DNA from: Paracoccus marcusii | GTDB lineage: Bacteria > Pseudomonadota > Alphaproteobacteria > Rhodobacterales > Rhodobacteraceae | DNA length: 64,000 nt | Reading direction: 5' to 3' | Assembly (NCBI RefSeq): GCF_028621715.1 | Contig: NZ_CP117466.1 | Location: 1,996,501-2,060,500, forward strand | Shown here: positions 46,419-54,818 of the stretch, piece after piece | Layout: every line of letters starts with the position of its first letter | How positions within the stretch are numbered: position 1 is the first letter of the stretch | Made by a program: the position numbers and the translations under genes | The notes under the pieces: model-generated | Database searches by the model: none | The model's input: the letters and a program-made list of their open reading frames with translations, nothing else | Told to the model about the DNA's origin: nothing

Positions 46419-46700
46419 CTAAGGCGCGACGTTAGTTCTGATCCAATCAGTCACTGCCTTCTGGTCATTTACTTTCGACAAGGCCCAACCGCTTCCATGC
46501 TTAAGTTCAAGGACTAGGATGCCGTCATCTGCATCCATGTAAGACTTAAGGACATCCCGCAGGCCTCCGGCATTATGTGTCGAATTCCCAAGCCATACAG
46601 ATTCCAGAGGCGACACGAAATTCCCGTCACGCAACGCCTTGGTAAGGCCGTCGTAGTTCCTGACTTTGCGCAAGTCATAGCTGACAATGTAGCTTGGCAT
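46419..46700 (-). CDS. Cas2-like (SinR-type) ferredoxin-fold protein, stand-alone
   Basis: A 93-residue protein that reads like Cas2-related proteins: the first strand with its aspartate is SYIVSYDLRKVRNYDGL, then the VSPLESVWLGN segment corresponding to the Cas2 S-V-F/W strand, a helix GGLRDVLKSYMD, and the last strands DDGILVLELKHGSGWALSK. Asp9 sits where Cas2 places its metal-binding aspartate. There is no cas1, other cas gene or repeat array nearby, so it is not part of a CRISPR system here. SinR-type orphan proteins of this kind are found scattered in genomes. RBS GGAG is six bases upstream of ATG 46700. Confidence 0.68.
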   Translation of the reverse strand: MPSYIVSYDLRKVRNYDGLTKALRDGNFVSPLESVWLGNSTHNAGGLRDVLKSYMDADDGILVLELKHGSGWALSKVNDQKAVTDWIRTNVAP

Positions 46701-46865
46701 GATTTTCTCCTTTGAATATCTCCAACTGTCACGTGCTGGAGATGATTCGCACAAGTTAATCACACGCAAAAATTGCATCCCCATCCGCCCTGGTCCTCCC
46801 GGGCGGGGAGGGCGTGGTCCCGGCCCCTCGCCGTGCGGACCCCCTCCGAAATCAACGAGGCCAGC

Positions 46866-47030
46866 ATGACCGTCTGCAAGAAATGCCAGGGCAAGGGCGC
46901 AGTGAAGCCTGCGCCCTATTGGTCCCGGCGCGACCTGCCGTGCTTCTGGTTCGCCGAGGGTGCGCGGACGTGCCCGAGCTGCGACGGCACGGGCGAGACA
47001 GATGGGGGCCGCGATGTCAGAGCGGAATGA
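46866..47030 (+). CDS. DnaJ-type zinc-finger small protein
   Basis: A 54-residue protein with two CxxCxGxG-like motifs, CKKCQGKG at the N-terminus and CPSCDGTGE near the C-terminus, like one zinc site of DnaJ. ATG 46866 has GAGG upstream. It precedes the small terminase and overlaps it by 17 bases. Small DnaJ-like zinc proteins near terminase genes are common in phages; role unknown. The G/C-rich spacer 46740-46865 may hold the cos or pac site, but no direct evidence is seen. Confidence 0.65.
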   Translation: MTVCKKCQGKGAVKPAPYWSRRDLPCFWFAEGARTCPSCDGTGETDGGRDVRAE

Positions 47031-47442
47031 AGGCGGGCGACCTGCCAAGACGCTGTCCTACGAGCAGGAGGTGCAGCTTGAAGCGCTGGCCTCGGTCTTG
47101 ACGATCGAGCAGATCGCCCATCGGTTCGGCATGTCGCGGTCCACCCTGTCGAAGATCATGGCCGAAGACCCGGAGATCCGCGCGCGGTTCGACATGGGCA
47201 AAGCCAAGGCCATCGAGGAAATCGGCGGCAAGCTGATGGACAAGTGCCGGAAGGGCGACACCGCCTCCATCATCTTCTTCCTGAAAACACAGGCCGGGTG
47301 GCGCGAGACCAGCAAGGTGGAGCTGAGCGGTCCCGAGGGAGGCCCGGTCCAGACGCTCGACGTGTCGAAGCTCTCCGACGCCACCCTGGCGGAAATGCTG
47401 GCGGTTGCAGATGCTCAGAAAGAGGACCTTCCCGGCGATTGA
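47014..47442 (+). CDS. Terminase small subunit (candidate)
   Basis: The small terminase recognises phage DNA for packaging. This 142-residue protein has a helix-turn-helix (LTIEQIAHRFGMSRSTLSK), a helical oligomerisation-type segment (KAKAIEEIGGKLMDKCRKGD) and a hydrophobic-to-acidic tail (DATLAEMLAVADAQK). It sits directly before the large subunit and overlaps it by 32 bases. I chose ATG 47014; ATG 47002 would add four residues. The assignment relies mostly on position. Confidence 0.78.
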   Translation: MSERNEGGRPAKTLSYEQEVQLEALASVLTIEQIAHRFGMSRSTLSKIMAEDPEIRARFDMGKAKAIEEIGGKLMDKCRKGDTASIIFFLKTQAGWRETSKVELSGPEGGPVQTLDVSKLSDATLAEMLAVADAQKEDLPGD

Positions 47443-48874
47443 CCTGATCGCCCTGGAGCGCGAGGCCTGTCGCCGATCACTGGCGACGTTCGCCAAGCGC
47501 GCCTGGCGCGTTCTAGAGCCTGCCACGCCGCTCAGATGGGGCTGGGCGCTGGATGCGATCTGCGCCCACCTGGAGGCCGTCACCCGCGGCGAGATCACCC
47601 GGCTGCTGATGAACGTGCCGCCGGGCACCATGAAGTCGCTTCTGACCGGGGTGATCTGGCCCGCGTGGGAGTTCGGCCCGCAGGGGATGCCCCACAAGCG
47701 CTTCCTCGCCACTGCGCACAAGCAGGACCTGGCAGTCCGCGACAACGTAAAGTGCCGCCGGCTGATCCAGTCGGAGTGGTACCAGGCCCGCTGGCCGGTG
47801 CCGCTGGTCCACGACCAGAACATGAAGACCAAGTTCGAGACGGTGCAGACCGGCTTTCGCGAGGCGATGGCCTTCACCAGCATGACGGGCGCGCGCGGCG
47901 ACCGGGTGATCCTGGACGATCCGCTGGCGGCCGATGATGCCAACAGCGACGCGGCCCTGCTGGCGGCCGAGCTGTCGTTCCTCGAAGCACTGCCGACCCG
48001 GATCAACAACGACCGCTCCGCCATCGTGGTCATCATGCAGCGCCTGCACGAGCGCGACACCTCGGGGCTGATCCTGTCGAAGGGCCTGCCCTACACGCAC
48101 CTCTGCCTGCCGATGCGCTTCGAGGCGGAACGGCGGTGCGAGACCTCGATCGGGTTCATCGACCCGCGCACGACCGAGGGCGAGCTGCTGTTCCCTGATC
48201 GGTTCCCCGAGGAGCAGGTCAAGGAACTGGAACGGACCCTCGGCAGCTACGCAACGGCGGGACAGCTGCAGCAAAGGCCTGTCCCGCGCGGCGGCGGCCT
48301 GTTCAAGAAGGGCTGGTTCAACACCATCAAAGCCCTGCCTGTCGGGTGCCGGTTTGTCCGGGGCTGGGACTTGGCAGCGACCGAGGACAAGGAAGCAGCG
48401 GCCACTGCCGGCGTGCTGATCGCACGGGCCCCGGACGGACGGTTCATCATCGTGGATTCGACACGAGAGCAGCTGGGGCCCATGGGCGTCGAGCGGCTGA
48501 TGAAGGCGACTGCCGAGCAGGATCGGGCGACGTATGGGGCCGTCCGCGGCTCCTACCCGCAGGACCCCGGACAGGCGGGCAAGGCGCAGGCGCAGCACAT
48601 CATGCGCCACGTCCTGACCGGCTTCGACTACCACTTCAGCCCCGAAAGCGGGGACAAGGAGACGCGCGCCCTGCCCCTCGCTGCACAGGCCGAGGCAGGC
48701 AACGTGTTCCTGCTGGAAGGGCCTTGGAATGACGTCTTCCTCGATGAGGTCGCGGTGTTCCCGATGGGCAAATGGAAAGACCAGGTCGACGCGGCCAGCC
48801 GCGCCTTCACCGAACTGACGACGGCACCCAAGCCGACCGAGACCAGAACGACGACGATGGTAGGGATGTACTGA
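47411..48874 (+). CDS. Terminase large subunit
   Basis: A 487-residue packaging motor with ATPase and nuclease domains. The ATPase part has the Walker A-like VPPGTMKSLLTG and Walker B VILDDPLAADD; the C-terminal RNase H-like nuclease part begins about FVRGWDLAATEDK, with D as first metal ligand, and has later acidic positions such as GDKETRAL. RLLMNVPPGTMKS and ILDDPLAADDAN are of the Terminase_6/large terminase type. ATG 47411 (MLRKRTF) is preferred to the upstream TTG 47405. Confidence 0.93.
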   Translation: MLRKRTFPAIDLIALEREACRRSLATFAKRAWRVLEPATPLRWGWALDAICAHLEAVTRGEITRLLMNVPPGTMKSLLTGVIWPAWEFGPQGMPHKRFLATAHKQDLAVRDNVKCRRLIQSEWYQARWPVPLVHDQNMKTKFETVQTGFREAMAFTSMTGARGDRVILDDPLAADDANSDAALLAAELSFLEALPTRINNDRSAIVVIMQRLHERDTSGLILSKGLPYTHLCLPMRFEAERRCETSIGFIDPRTTEGELLFPDRFPEEQVKELERTLGSYATAGQLQQRPVPRGGGLFKKGWFNTIKALPVGCRFVRGWDLAATEDKEAAATAGVLIARAPDGRFIIVDSTREQLGPMGVERLMKATAEQDRATYGAVRGSYPQDPGQAGKAQAQHIMRHVLTGFDYHFSPESGDKETRALPLAAQAEAGNVFLLEGPWNDVFLDEVAVFPMGKWKDQVDAASRAFTELTTAPKPTETRTTTMVGMY

Positions 48875-48877
48875 GCG

Positions 48878-50245
48878 ATGACAGGCACCGTCGACACCAA
48901 GCACCCGGACTATCTCGACCGCGTCGACGAATGGGCCCTCATGCGCGACTGCGTGCGCGGGGAGACTGCGGTAAAGGCCGCGGGCGAGCGGTACCTGCCG
49001 ATGCCCTCCGGCTTCCGCGTTCAGGAGGATGGTGGCGCAAAGATGTTCGAGGCCTACCAGACGCGGGCCCAGTTCTCGGAGATCCTGGCGCCGACGATCC
49101 GTGGCATGATCGGCGTCATCCACCGCACCGAGGCGCAGATCGACATGCCACCTGCCATGCAGGGGCTGTGGGAGCGCGCCACTGCCGATGGTCTGCCGTT
49201 GGAGGCCCTGCACCGCCGGATCACGGCCGAGCTGCTGCTGACCGGGCGGTACGGGCTGCTGGCCGATGCCGCGTCGGAGGGCTCGGACCTGCCCTGGCTG
49301 GCAGGTTACACCACGGAGGCGCTGATCAACTGGTCGCCGTCCCGCGACTTCTTCGTGCTGGACGAGAGTGGGCTGTCCCGGGATGGCTTCTCGTGGAAGC
49401 AGCACAAGGCATACCGGGTGCTGAGGATCGATGACGGCCGCTATTCGGTCGAGAGGTACGACGGCGAGGAGCAGAACGGCGGGCCTGTGCAGCCGACCGC
49501 GCGCGGCGGGGCGGCCCTGACGGCCATTCCGCTTGTGGTCATGGGCCCGCAGGATCTTTCCGTATCCCCTCAGGAGCCGCCGCTGATCGGTGTCGCCCGC
49601 GCCGCGCTGGCCATGTACCGGCTGGACGCTGACTATCGGCACCAGCTCTACATGACGGGCCAGGAGACGCTGGTCATCATCAACGGCGACGCGCCTGCGG
49701 CCGTCGGCGCCGGGGTCGTCATCAGCCTCACGGCGAGCCGAGAAGATCACGCACCCGATGCCAAGTATGTCGGGCCATCCGGCACGGGCATCGAGGCGCA
49801 TCGCACTGCGATCCTTGACGAGCGCGAGAACGCCGCCTCGGCCGGGGCGCGCCTCTTCGACAGCGAGAGGCGGTCAGCGGAAAGCGGCGACGCGCTGCGC
49901 ATCCGCTACGCGGCGCAGACCGCCACGCTGACCTCTGTCGCCCTGACCAGCGCCCAGGGGCTGGAGAAGGGCCTGCGGCACATCGCGGTGATGATCGGCG
50001 CGGACCCCAATCAGGTCGTGGTCAAGCCGAACCTGTCCTTCGTAGACGCGGGCATGACGCCTGAGCAGGCCGAGGCACTGATGCGCGTCTGGCAAGGTGG
50101 CGGCATCAGCTACGAGACCTATTACGAGAACCTCCAGCGCGGCGAGATCGCCAGCGCGGAGCGGACAGCCGAGGAGGAATATACCCTGATCACGAAAGGG
50201 GATTTCAGTGATCAGGAGACAAGAGCAGCACTAGAAGGCCAATGA
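48878..50245 (+). CDS. Portal protein (DUF4055-type)
   Basis: A 455-residue portal protein forming the DNA entry ring of the head. It matches the DUF4055 phage family in my recognition: N-terminal DTKHPDYLDRVDEWALMRDC (part), GERYLPMPSGF, the IIPP-like IVIHRTEAQ region, and the C-terminal DAGMTPEQAEALMRVWQGG plus RGEIASAERTAEEEY. It starts three bases after the terminase stop. The usual next gene (head protein) is displaced by an inverted cargo gene. Confidence 0.9.
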   Translation: MTGTVDTKHPDYLDRVDEWALMRDCVRGETAVKAAGERYLPMPSGFRVQEDGGAKMFEAYQTRAQFSEILAPTIRGMIGVIHRTEAQIDMPPAMQGLWERATADGLPLEALHRRITAELLLTGRYGLLADAASEGSDLPWLAGYTTEALINWSPSRDFFVLDESGLSRDGFSWKQHKAYRVLRIDDGRYSVERYDGEEQNGGPVQPTARGGAALTAIPLVVMGPQDLSVSPQEPPLIGVARAALAMYRLDADYRHQLYMTGQETLVIINGDAPAAVGAGVVISLTASREDHAPDAKYVGPSGTGIEAHRTAILDERENAASAGARLFDSERRSAESGDALRIRYAAQTATLTSVALTSAQGLEKGLRHIAVMIGADPNQVVVKPNLSFVDAGMTPEQAEALMRVWQGGGISYETYYENLQRGEIASAERTAEEEYTLITKGDFSDQETRAALEGQ

Positions 50246-50249
50246 CCAC

Positions 50250-51128
50250 TCAGATTTTTACGAGACCAGCCTGTCTACCTTTATTTATGAGGTATGAAAT
50301 AAATGCCGCGCATGCTCCAAGCATAAACATCGCCTCTTCTTCGCCAGGACGAGCTTTCGGATCATCCACCAATGGATGCCGGATCCCTTGTTCGTCGCTG
50401 CTGAAGCCATAAATGGCGCCAAAGCCTTTCTTTAGGGCTGCGTGGACAACCTCATTCCGCTCCAGCGCGCTTAACGCTGGCCCGAGTTCCCTTGTCCCAG
50501 GAGCTAACATGCGCGCTGATGCTTCAACTGCATGGACGCTCTCTCTGATGCTGTCGGACCATTTTCCGCCAGTGGCTAAGCTTGCGGCCGCTCTGAGATG
50601 CTGCGATGCTCCTGAAAACCCTGCCTGCCGTATATCATGAAGTGCTGCTTCAAGGGCTACGGCCTCTTGTTCAGACGCGTACGGTGCGATGGTGTCATTG
50701 TCGACGACCCTATAAGCAGCCTTTGCATAAATGAGGGCATGGTCAATGCGTTGGGACATGTCTGCATGACCAATATCCAATCGTAGAAGCCACTCAAGAA
50801 AACCAAAAAACTTCAAGTAATCACCTTGGAAGATGATCCTCTTAAGAATCGTCATATTCTTGTCGAAACTTGGATCATATTCATCAGAGGGTAGATGCAG
50901 CCTGAACACGTGGTGCCGGCGCATGATTGAGTGCCATGGGTCCATGATCCGGAGGTCAGGGTATACGTGGCCAACATCATGCTTGCCTATCGTCTCATAT
51001 AAGGTAGCCCAAACTAGTGAGCGTAGTTCAGCCGTTAGTTCTTTAGGTCGCAACTGCCGTGGAAGAGGGTGCTCTCCTTCGGCTTGTTCGAAAGTGATAG
51101 ACTTACGGCTGAATTCTTCAGGCATCAT
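50250..51128 (-). CDS. AbiJ-like (STM4504/CBY_0614-type) putative abortive-infection protein, inverted cargo gene
   Basis: A 292-residue protein reading like the AbiJ_NTD4/STM4504-CBY_0614 family: N-terminal EEFSRKSITFEQAEGE and ELRSLVWATLYETIG, a middle FFGFLEWLLRLDI and ALIYAKAAYRVVDND, and the C-terminal block WSDSIRESVHAVEASARM, LSALERNEVVHAALKKGFG and IYGFSSDEQGIRHPLVDD with the conserved GIRH near the end. Members of this group are predicted abortive-infection/HEPN-type proteins. It lies backward between portal and scaffold genes, four bases after the portal stop, and its GC content is lower. The GIRH residues fit a HEPN-like catalytic site, but this is not proven. AGGAGA precedes ATG 51128. 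Confidence 0.72.
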   Translation of the reverse strand: MMPEEFSRKSITFEQAEGEHPLPRQLRPKELTAELRSLVWATLYETIGKHDVGHVYPDLRIMDPWHSIMRRHHVFRLHLPSDEYDPSFDKNMTILKRIIFQGDYLKFFGFLEWLLRLDIGHADMSQRIDHALIYAKAAYRVVDNDTIAPYASEQEAVALEAALHDIRQAGFSGASQHLRAAASLATGGKWSDSIRESVHAVEASARMLAPGTRELGPALSALERNEVVHAALKKGFGAIYGFSSDEQGIRHPLVDDPKARPGEEEAMFMLGACAAFISYLINKGRQAGLVKI

Positions 51129-51189
51129 GATTCTCTCCTAGTTCTATCCGTCTCGTTACAGTCTATCGCCTTGATCACCTAACACCTCA

Positions 51190-51218
51190 CCCGCCCGGCA
51201 TTCCGCGGCGGGTTTTTT
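51190..51218 (+). terminator. Hairpin terminator upstream of the scaffold gene
   Basis: CCCGCC (51190-51195) pairs with GGCGGG (51207-51212) and is followed by TTTTTT. It lies in the spacer between the inverted AbiJ-like gene and the scaffold gene, and would stop transcription arriving from the left or act with a new promoter for the head genes. Confidence 0.7.
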
Positions 51219-51257
51219 CATGCCTGCGAGGCAGGCTTCATCACAAGGAGTGAGCCG

Positions 51258-52046
51258 ATGGCTCTGAAGACCGTTCTCGACAACCTGGACGACGTTCCGG
51301 AAGCCCTGCGCGCCGAGTACAAGGAAATCGACGGCAAGTTCGTCCTCGACCTCGACGGCATCGACGTGCACCCCACGGTGGTCAATCTGAAGACGGCGCA
51401 CGAGCGCCAGAAGCAGACCAACCGCACCCTGCAGTCGGACCTGACCGCAGCGCGGACGCGCCTGGAAGGTCTGCCCGACGATTTCGACGCTGATGCCTAC
51501 GAGGCGCTGCAGGCGCAAGCGGAGGGCAAGGCCCCAGCCAAGACCGACGAGCAGGTCGCCCAGATCCGCCAGCAGCTTGAACGCAAGCACCAGGCCGACC
51601 TGGCGAAGAAGGACGAGCGCATCAACACCCTGACCGGCGCGGTCAACAAGCTGTCGATCGACGACGGCCTGTCGAAGGCGCTGGACGAGGCGGGCGTGGA
51701 TCCGGCCTTCAAACCCGGCGCGATGGCCCTGCTGAAGTCCAAGGGCGCAGTGAAGCTGGTCGAGGAAGACGGCCACTTCAAGGCGCAGGTCGACACCGAC
51801 ATGGGCCCCATGCCGCTCGGCAGCTACGTCAAGGACTGGTCCGGCTCCGAAGAGGGCAAGATCTACGTCAAGAAGGCCACCGGCGGCGACGCACAAGGTG
51901 GCACCGGCGCACGCTTCACCGACAACCCTTGGGACAGCAGCAACGGCAAGAAGCCGAACCTGACCAAGCAGCAGCAAGCCATTTCGGAGAACCCCACCAA
52001 AGCGCGTCAGATGGCCCAAGCCGTCGGCGTCACGCCCAACTGGTGA
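51258..52046 (+). CDS. Phage scaffold/head-assembly protein
   Basis: A 262-residue protein. The start LKTVLDNLDDVPEALRAEYK (part) and the EIDGKFVLDLDGIDVHP element are typical for the scaffold-like proteins upstream of capsid genes. The middle is helical and charged (DEQVAQIRQQLERKHQADLAK), and the C-terminus is basic (SSNGKKPNLTKQQQAISEN), as expected for binding capsid. AAGGAG precedes ATG 51258. Position and composition, not a strong motif, support the call. Confidence 0.75.
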   Translation: MALKTVLDNLDDVPEALRAEYKEIDGKFVLDLDGIDVHPTVVNLKTAHERQKQTNRTLQSDLTAARTRLEGLPDDFDADAYEALQAQAEGKAPAKTDEQVAQIRQQLERKHQADLAKKDERINTLTGAVNKLSIDDGLSKALDEAGVDPAFKPGAMALLKSKGAVKLVEEDGHFKAQVDTDMGPMPLGSYVKDWSGSEEGKIYVKKATGGDAQGGTGARFTDNPWDSSNGKKPNLTKQQQAISENPTKARQMAQAVGVTPNW

Positions 52047-52148
52047 CGGGCTCTCCGCAATAACCGCGCCGATGGCGCATCAATCAGCCGGGCCCGACGG
52101 GATGGCTGACCATCCCCCGCAAGGCAATCTCACGCAAAGGAGCCTCAC

Positions 52149-53153
52149 ATGGCTACGACCCGCCTGAGCGACGTCATCTATGGCCCGCTCTTCCTCCCCA
52201 CCACCATCCAGCGCATCGCCCAGCTTTCGCGAATCCGCAACTCGCCAATCGTCTCGACCGATGCCGAGCTGCAGCGCTTCGCCAACGGTCCCGGGGACCT
52301 GGTGCAGATGCCGTTCTGGAACGATCTGACCGGCAACTCGAACGTCTCGACGGACGATCCGGCCCAGAACGCCATCCCGAACAAGCTGACCCAAGGCCAG
52401 GACATGGCCCGCAAGATCCGCCGCAACAACGGCTGGCAGTCGGCCAACCTGGTCGCCTCGATGCTGGCGGAGGATCCGCTGGACGCCGTGGCGCAGCTGA
52501 TCGCCGAGTACTGGGTGCGCGAGGAGCAGCGCATCATGGGCCTGCAGATGCGCGGCGTGTTCGCCTCGCCCGGCATGGCCGGCAACGTGCTGGACGTGGC
52601 ATCCGAGGACGGCGCCGTCACCCCGGTCCGCTTCGATGCCGAGATCGCGTCGAACGCCTATGCTCTGCTGGGCGAGTACGGCACCACCCTGTCGGCCGCC
52701 CTGATGCACTCGCGGGTGTTCTTCAACCTGCGCGCCGCCAGGGCGATCGAACGGTTCAAGGACCCGGCCACCGGCCTTGAGTTCGACACCTGGGACGGCA
52801 AGATCGTCTACGTCTCGGACCAGTGCCCCCGCGAGCCCGGCGACACCAGCGGCTTCAAGTACACCACCTACCTCTTCGGCAACGGGGCCATCGGCTATGC
52901 CGAAGCCACCGGCGAGGGTGGTCCGAAGAAGCCCGTCGAGATCGAGAGCAATGCCTCGGCCGGCAACGGCGAAGGCGTCGAGACGGTCTGGTACCGCAGG
53001 CACTGGGTCATGCACCCCCGAGGGGTGTCGTTCAGTGGCACCCCGGCCTCGGCCTCGGGCGTCAGCGACACCGAGCTGGGCGGCGGCGCGAACTGGACGC
53101 GGGTCTACGATCCGAAGCTGGTCCGCATGGTCGCCGTCGTGACCAACGGCTGA
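52149..53153 (+). CDS. Major capsid protein
   Basis: A 334-residue protein, the likely HK97-fold major head protein. Features are an N-terminal ATTRLSDVIYGPLFLPTT, an N-arm free of the usual large scaffold domain, FNLRAARAIERFKDPATG, the strand-rich middle, and a C-terminal GANWTRVYDPKLVRMVAV like those of capsid proteins in this module. The gene follows the scaffold and precedes the connectors. RBS AAAGGAG. Confidence 0.82.
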   Translation: MATTRLSDVIYGPLFLPTTIQRIAQLSRIRNSPIVSTDAELQRFANGPGDLVQMPFWNDLTGNSNVSTDDPAQNAIPNKLTQGQDMARKIRRNNGWQSANLVASMLAEDPLDAVAQLIAEYWVREEQRIMGLQMRGVFASPGMAGNVLDVASEDGAVTPVRFDAEIASNAYALLGEYGTTLSAALMHSRVFFNLRAARAIERFKDPATGLEFDTWDGKIVYVSDQCPREPGDTSGFKYTTYLFGNGAIGYAEATGEGGPKKPVEIESNASAGNGEGVETVWYRRHWVMHPRGVSFSGTPASASGVSDTELGGGANWTRVYDPKLVRMVAVVTNG

Positions 53154-53207
53154 GGGCAGGGGCCTCGGCCCCTGCGTCTTTCCATTTTAGAGACACGGAG
53201 ATGCATC

Positions 53208-53741
53208 ATGGACACCCATGACAACGACCCGCTGCTTGCCGAGGCCATCGCGCGCCGCGACGAGAGCCGGGCGATGATCCTGCAGTCGCGCGCCCAGGCC
53301 GGCGGCAACGCGATGGATCGGTTGGCTGACGCGTTCGGCAAGATGGCCGATCAGGCGACCGCCGAGGCCCGCAAGTCGGCCGAAGCCGCGGACAAGGTCG
53401 AGCCGGTGCGCCCCGACCCCGAGGGCACCGCCCGCCTGCTGGCGGACAGCGAGGGCAACTTCGCGCCCAACGCCGAGGTCGCGGCCACCGGCGGCACCGG
53501 CATCAAAGCCAGCAACACCAACGTCGAGACCGGCAAGCCCGCGAACAACGCGGACGAGGCAGGCGTGGCCATCACCGAGGGCGCGCAGGCCATCATTGGC
53601 GACCAGCCGGTAGGCGACGACCTCGACACCCTGTCCGACGATGATCTTCGCGCGCGCTACCAAGACGTGCTGGGCGAAAAGCCCCACCACGCCGCAGGCC
53701 GAGCGACGATGATCGCGCGCATCGCGGGCAAGCAGGGCTGA
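53208..53741 (+). CDS. Phage structural protein with C-terminal HeH/SAP-like motif
   Basis: A 177-residue acidic protein. The C-terminal SDDDLRARYQDVLGEKPHH and GRATMIARIAGKQ form a HeH/LEM-SAP-like helix-extended-helix motif, common at the ends of phage head proteins. The rest is disordered-looking (PANNADEAGVAITEGA). Probably a head or head-completion component; function unknown. Confidence 0.6.
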   Translation: MDTHDNDPLLAEAIARRDESRAMILQSRAQAGGNAMDRLADAFGKMADQATAEARKSAEAADKVEPVRPDPEGTARLLADSEGNFAPNAEVAATGGTGIKASNTNVETGKPANNADEAGVAITEGAQAIIGDQPVGDDLDTLSDDDLRARYQDVLGEKPHHAAGRATMIARIAGKQG

Positions 53742-53799
53742 TCTTCGGTGCGGGGCTGGCCGGTCCGGCCCCCATCCAAAGCACAGCGGAGGCAGGCAC

Positions 53800-54216
53800 A
53801 TGCTCAGCTACACCGTCCCGGCCGTTACTGTAGCCGAGGCCACCGAATACACCAGCGCGGCCGGTGTCACCCCGCAGCCGGGTGTGACCGACCTGATCCG
53901 TGGTCAGCGCTATATCGCCGCGCGCTTTAACAGCCGGTGGCTGTCTGAGTGGGGGAACAATGTGGTCCCGGAGGCGGTCAAGCACGCCATCATCGAGGCG
54001 GCGGTCATCGAGGCCCGCACGCCCGGCGTCCTATCGCCCGTCTCGACACCTGCCACCGACAAGGTGCTGGTCGGCGCGGGGAAGCTGACCTGGGAGCGGG
54101 TCAGGGGTGCGTCCGGGCCCGATGCCTACATGCCGCGCTCGGCGATCATTGACGGACTTCTGGCCGGGCTGGTGCGGTCCGCCATGGGTGGTGTGTCGTT
54201 TCTCATGAGGGCGTGA
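53800..54216 (+). CDS. Head-tail connector / head completion protein (gp6-like)
   Basis: A 138-residue protein (SYTVPAVTVAEATEYTSAAG start; DLIRGQRYIAARFNSRWL; HAIIEAAVIEARTPG). The helical layout matches the gp6/DnaT-like connectors that follow capsid genes. The call rests mainly on size and position. Confidence 0.6.
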   Translation: MLSYTVPAVTVAEATEYTSAAGVTPQPGVTDLIRGQRYIAARFNSRWLSEWGNNVVPEAVKHAIIEAAVIEARTPGVLSPVSTPATDKVLVGAGKLTWERVRGASGPDAYMPRSAIIDGLLAGLVRSAMGGVSFLMRA

Positions 54217-54219
54217 TTT

Positions 54220-54585
54220 ATGGAAGACTGGCAGGCCATCGCAGCCGAGGTGGCTGGCGCGCTCGGTGACGTCGGTTATGTCGCCACGTTGAGCCGCATG
54301 ACGAAGACCGGAACACAGTACGAGTGGGATGGACCGTCGGACACAGAGACTGAAACTTTCCCGGTAAGTGTCGTCGAGGACGACACCTCCGTCCGGTATA
54401 GCCGCGATGACGCAGGCACCCTGATCCCTCGCAATGTGCGCGTGTTGATGGTTGCAGCGAATGGTGAGGCCCCGCGTATGGGAGATACGATTACCCTCGC
54501 AGATGGTCCGCAAGAGATCACCCGCGTGGTAGCTCTTCAACCAGGCGGCACGGCGCTTCTTTACGAGGTCGAGATCGCTGCCTAG
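54220..54585 (+). CDS. Phage head-tail joining protein, unknown type
   Basis: A 121-residue protein (DWQAIAAEVAGALGDVGYVA; SYSVVEDDTS-like strands; PGGTALLYEVEIAA end). It starts four bases after the previous gene. Its beta-rich composition and place suggest a head-closure or stopper protein; I do not recognise a named family. Confidence 0.55.
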   Translation: MEDWQAIAAEVAGALGDVGYVATLSRMTKTGTQYEWDGPSDTETETFPVSVVEDDTSVRYSRDDAGTLIPRNVRVLMVAANGEAPRMGDTITLADGPQEITRVVALQPGGTALLYEVEIAA

Positions 54586-54593
54586 GCTGCGGC

Positions 54594-54758
54594 ATGGTCC
54601 GATACCGATACATCTGCTTGGCCGGCGCGCTGATGCATGGGGATGAGGCTATGGCTCGGCTGATCGTGGCCTTGCCGGACAGCTTCTTCGCACCCTTCGA
54701 CGACATGATCCGCGCGGCATGGCTAGCTGGGGCCGCCGACGAGATGGCCCGCCGCTGA
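54594..54758 (+). CDS. 54-residue phage protein, unknown
   Basis: A short frame from ATG 54594 to TGA 54758. The product (MVRYRYICLAGALMHGDEAM, then DDMIRAAWLAGAADEMARR) is helical. It falls in an otherwise unfilled gap between two structural genes and is followed 22 bases later by a strong terminator hairpin. The ribosome site is weak, so the call is moderate. Confidence 0.45.
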   Translation: MVRYRYICLAGALMHGDEAMARLIVALPDSFFAPFDDMIRAAWLAGAADEMARR

Positions 54759-54779
54759 TCCGCCCGACCCAGAAACGAC

Positions 54780-54804
54780 GCCCCGGCATTGCCCGGGGCT
54801 TTTT
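54780..54804 (+). terminator. Hairpin terminator between head genes
   Basis: GCCCCGG, loop CATTGC, CCGGGGC, then TTTTT (54780-54804). A strong-looking intrinsic terminator inside the head module; it may be bypassed by late antitermination or mark a module boundary. Confidence 0.75.
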
Positions 54805-54818
54805 GCATTGGATCACCC

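Noticed and set aside
47513..49801. A 762-codon open frame antisense to terminase and portal genes.
   Set aside because: Low-complexity shadow product; the two opposite genes have clear packaging motifs and coupled starts.
53187..53801. 204-codon reverse frame over a head gene.
   Set aside because: Shadow of the 53208-53741 gene, which has a HeH/SAP-like end.
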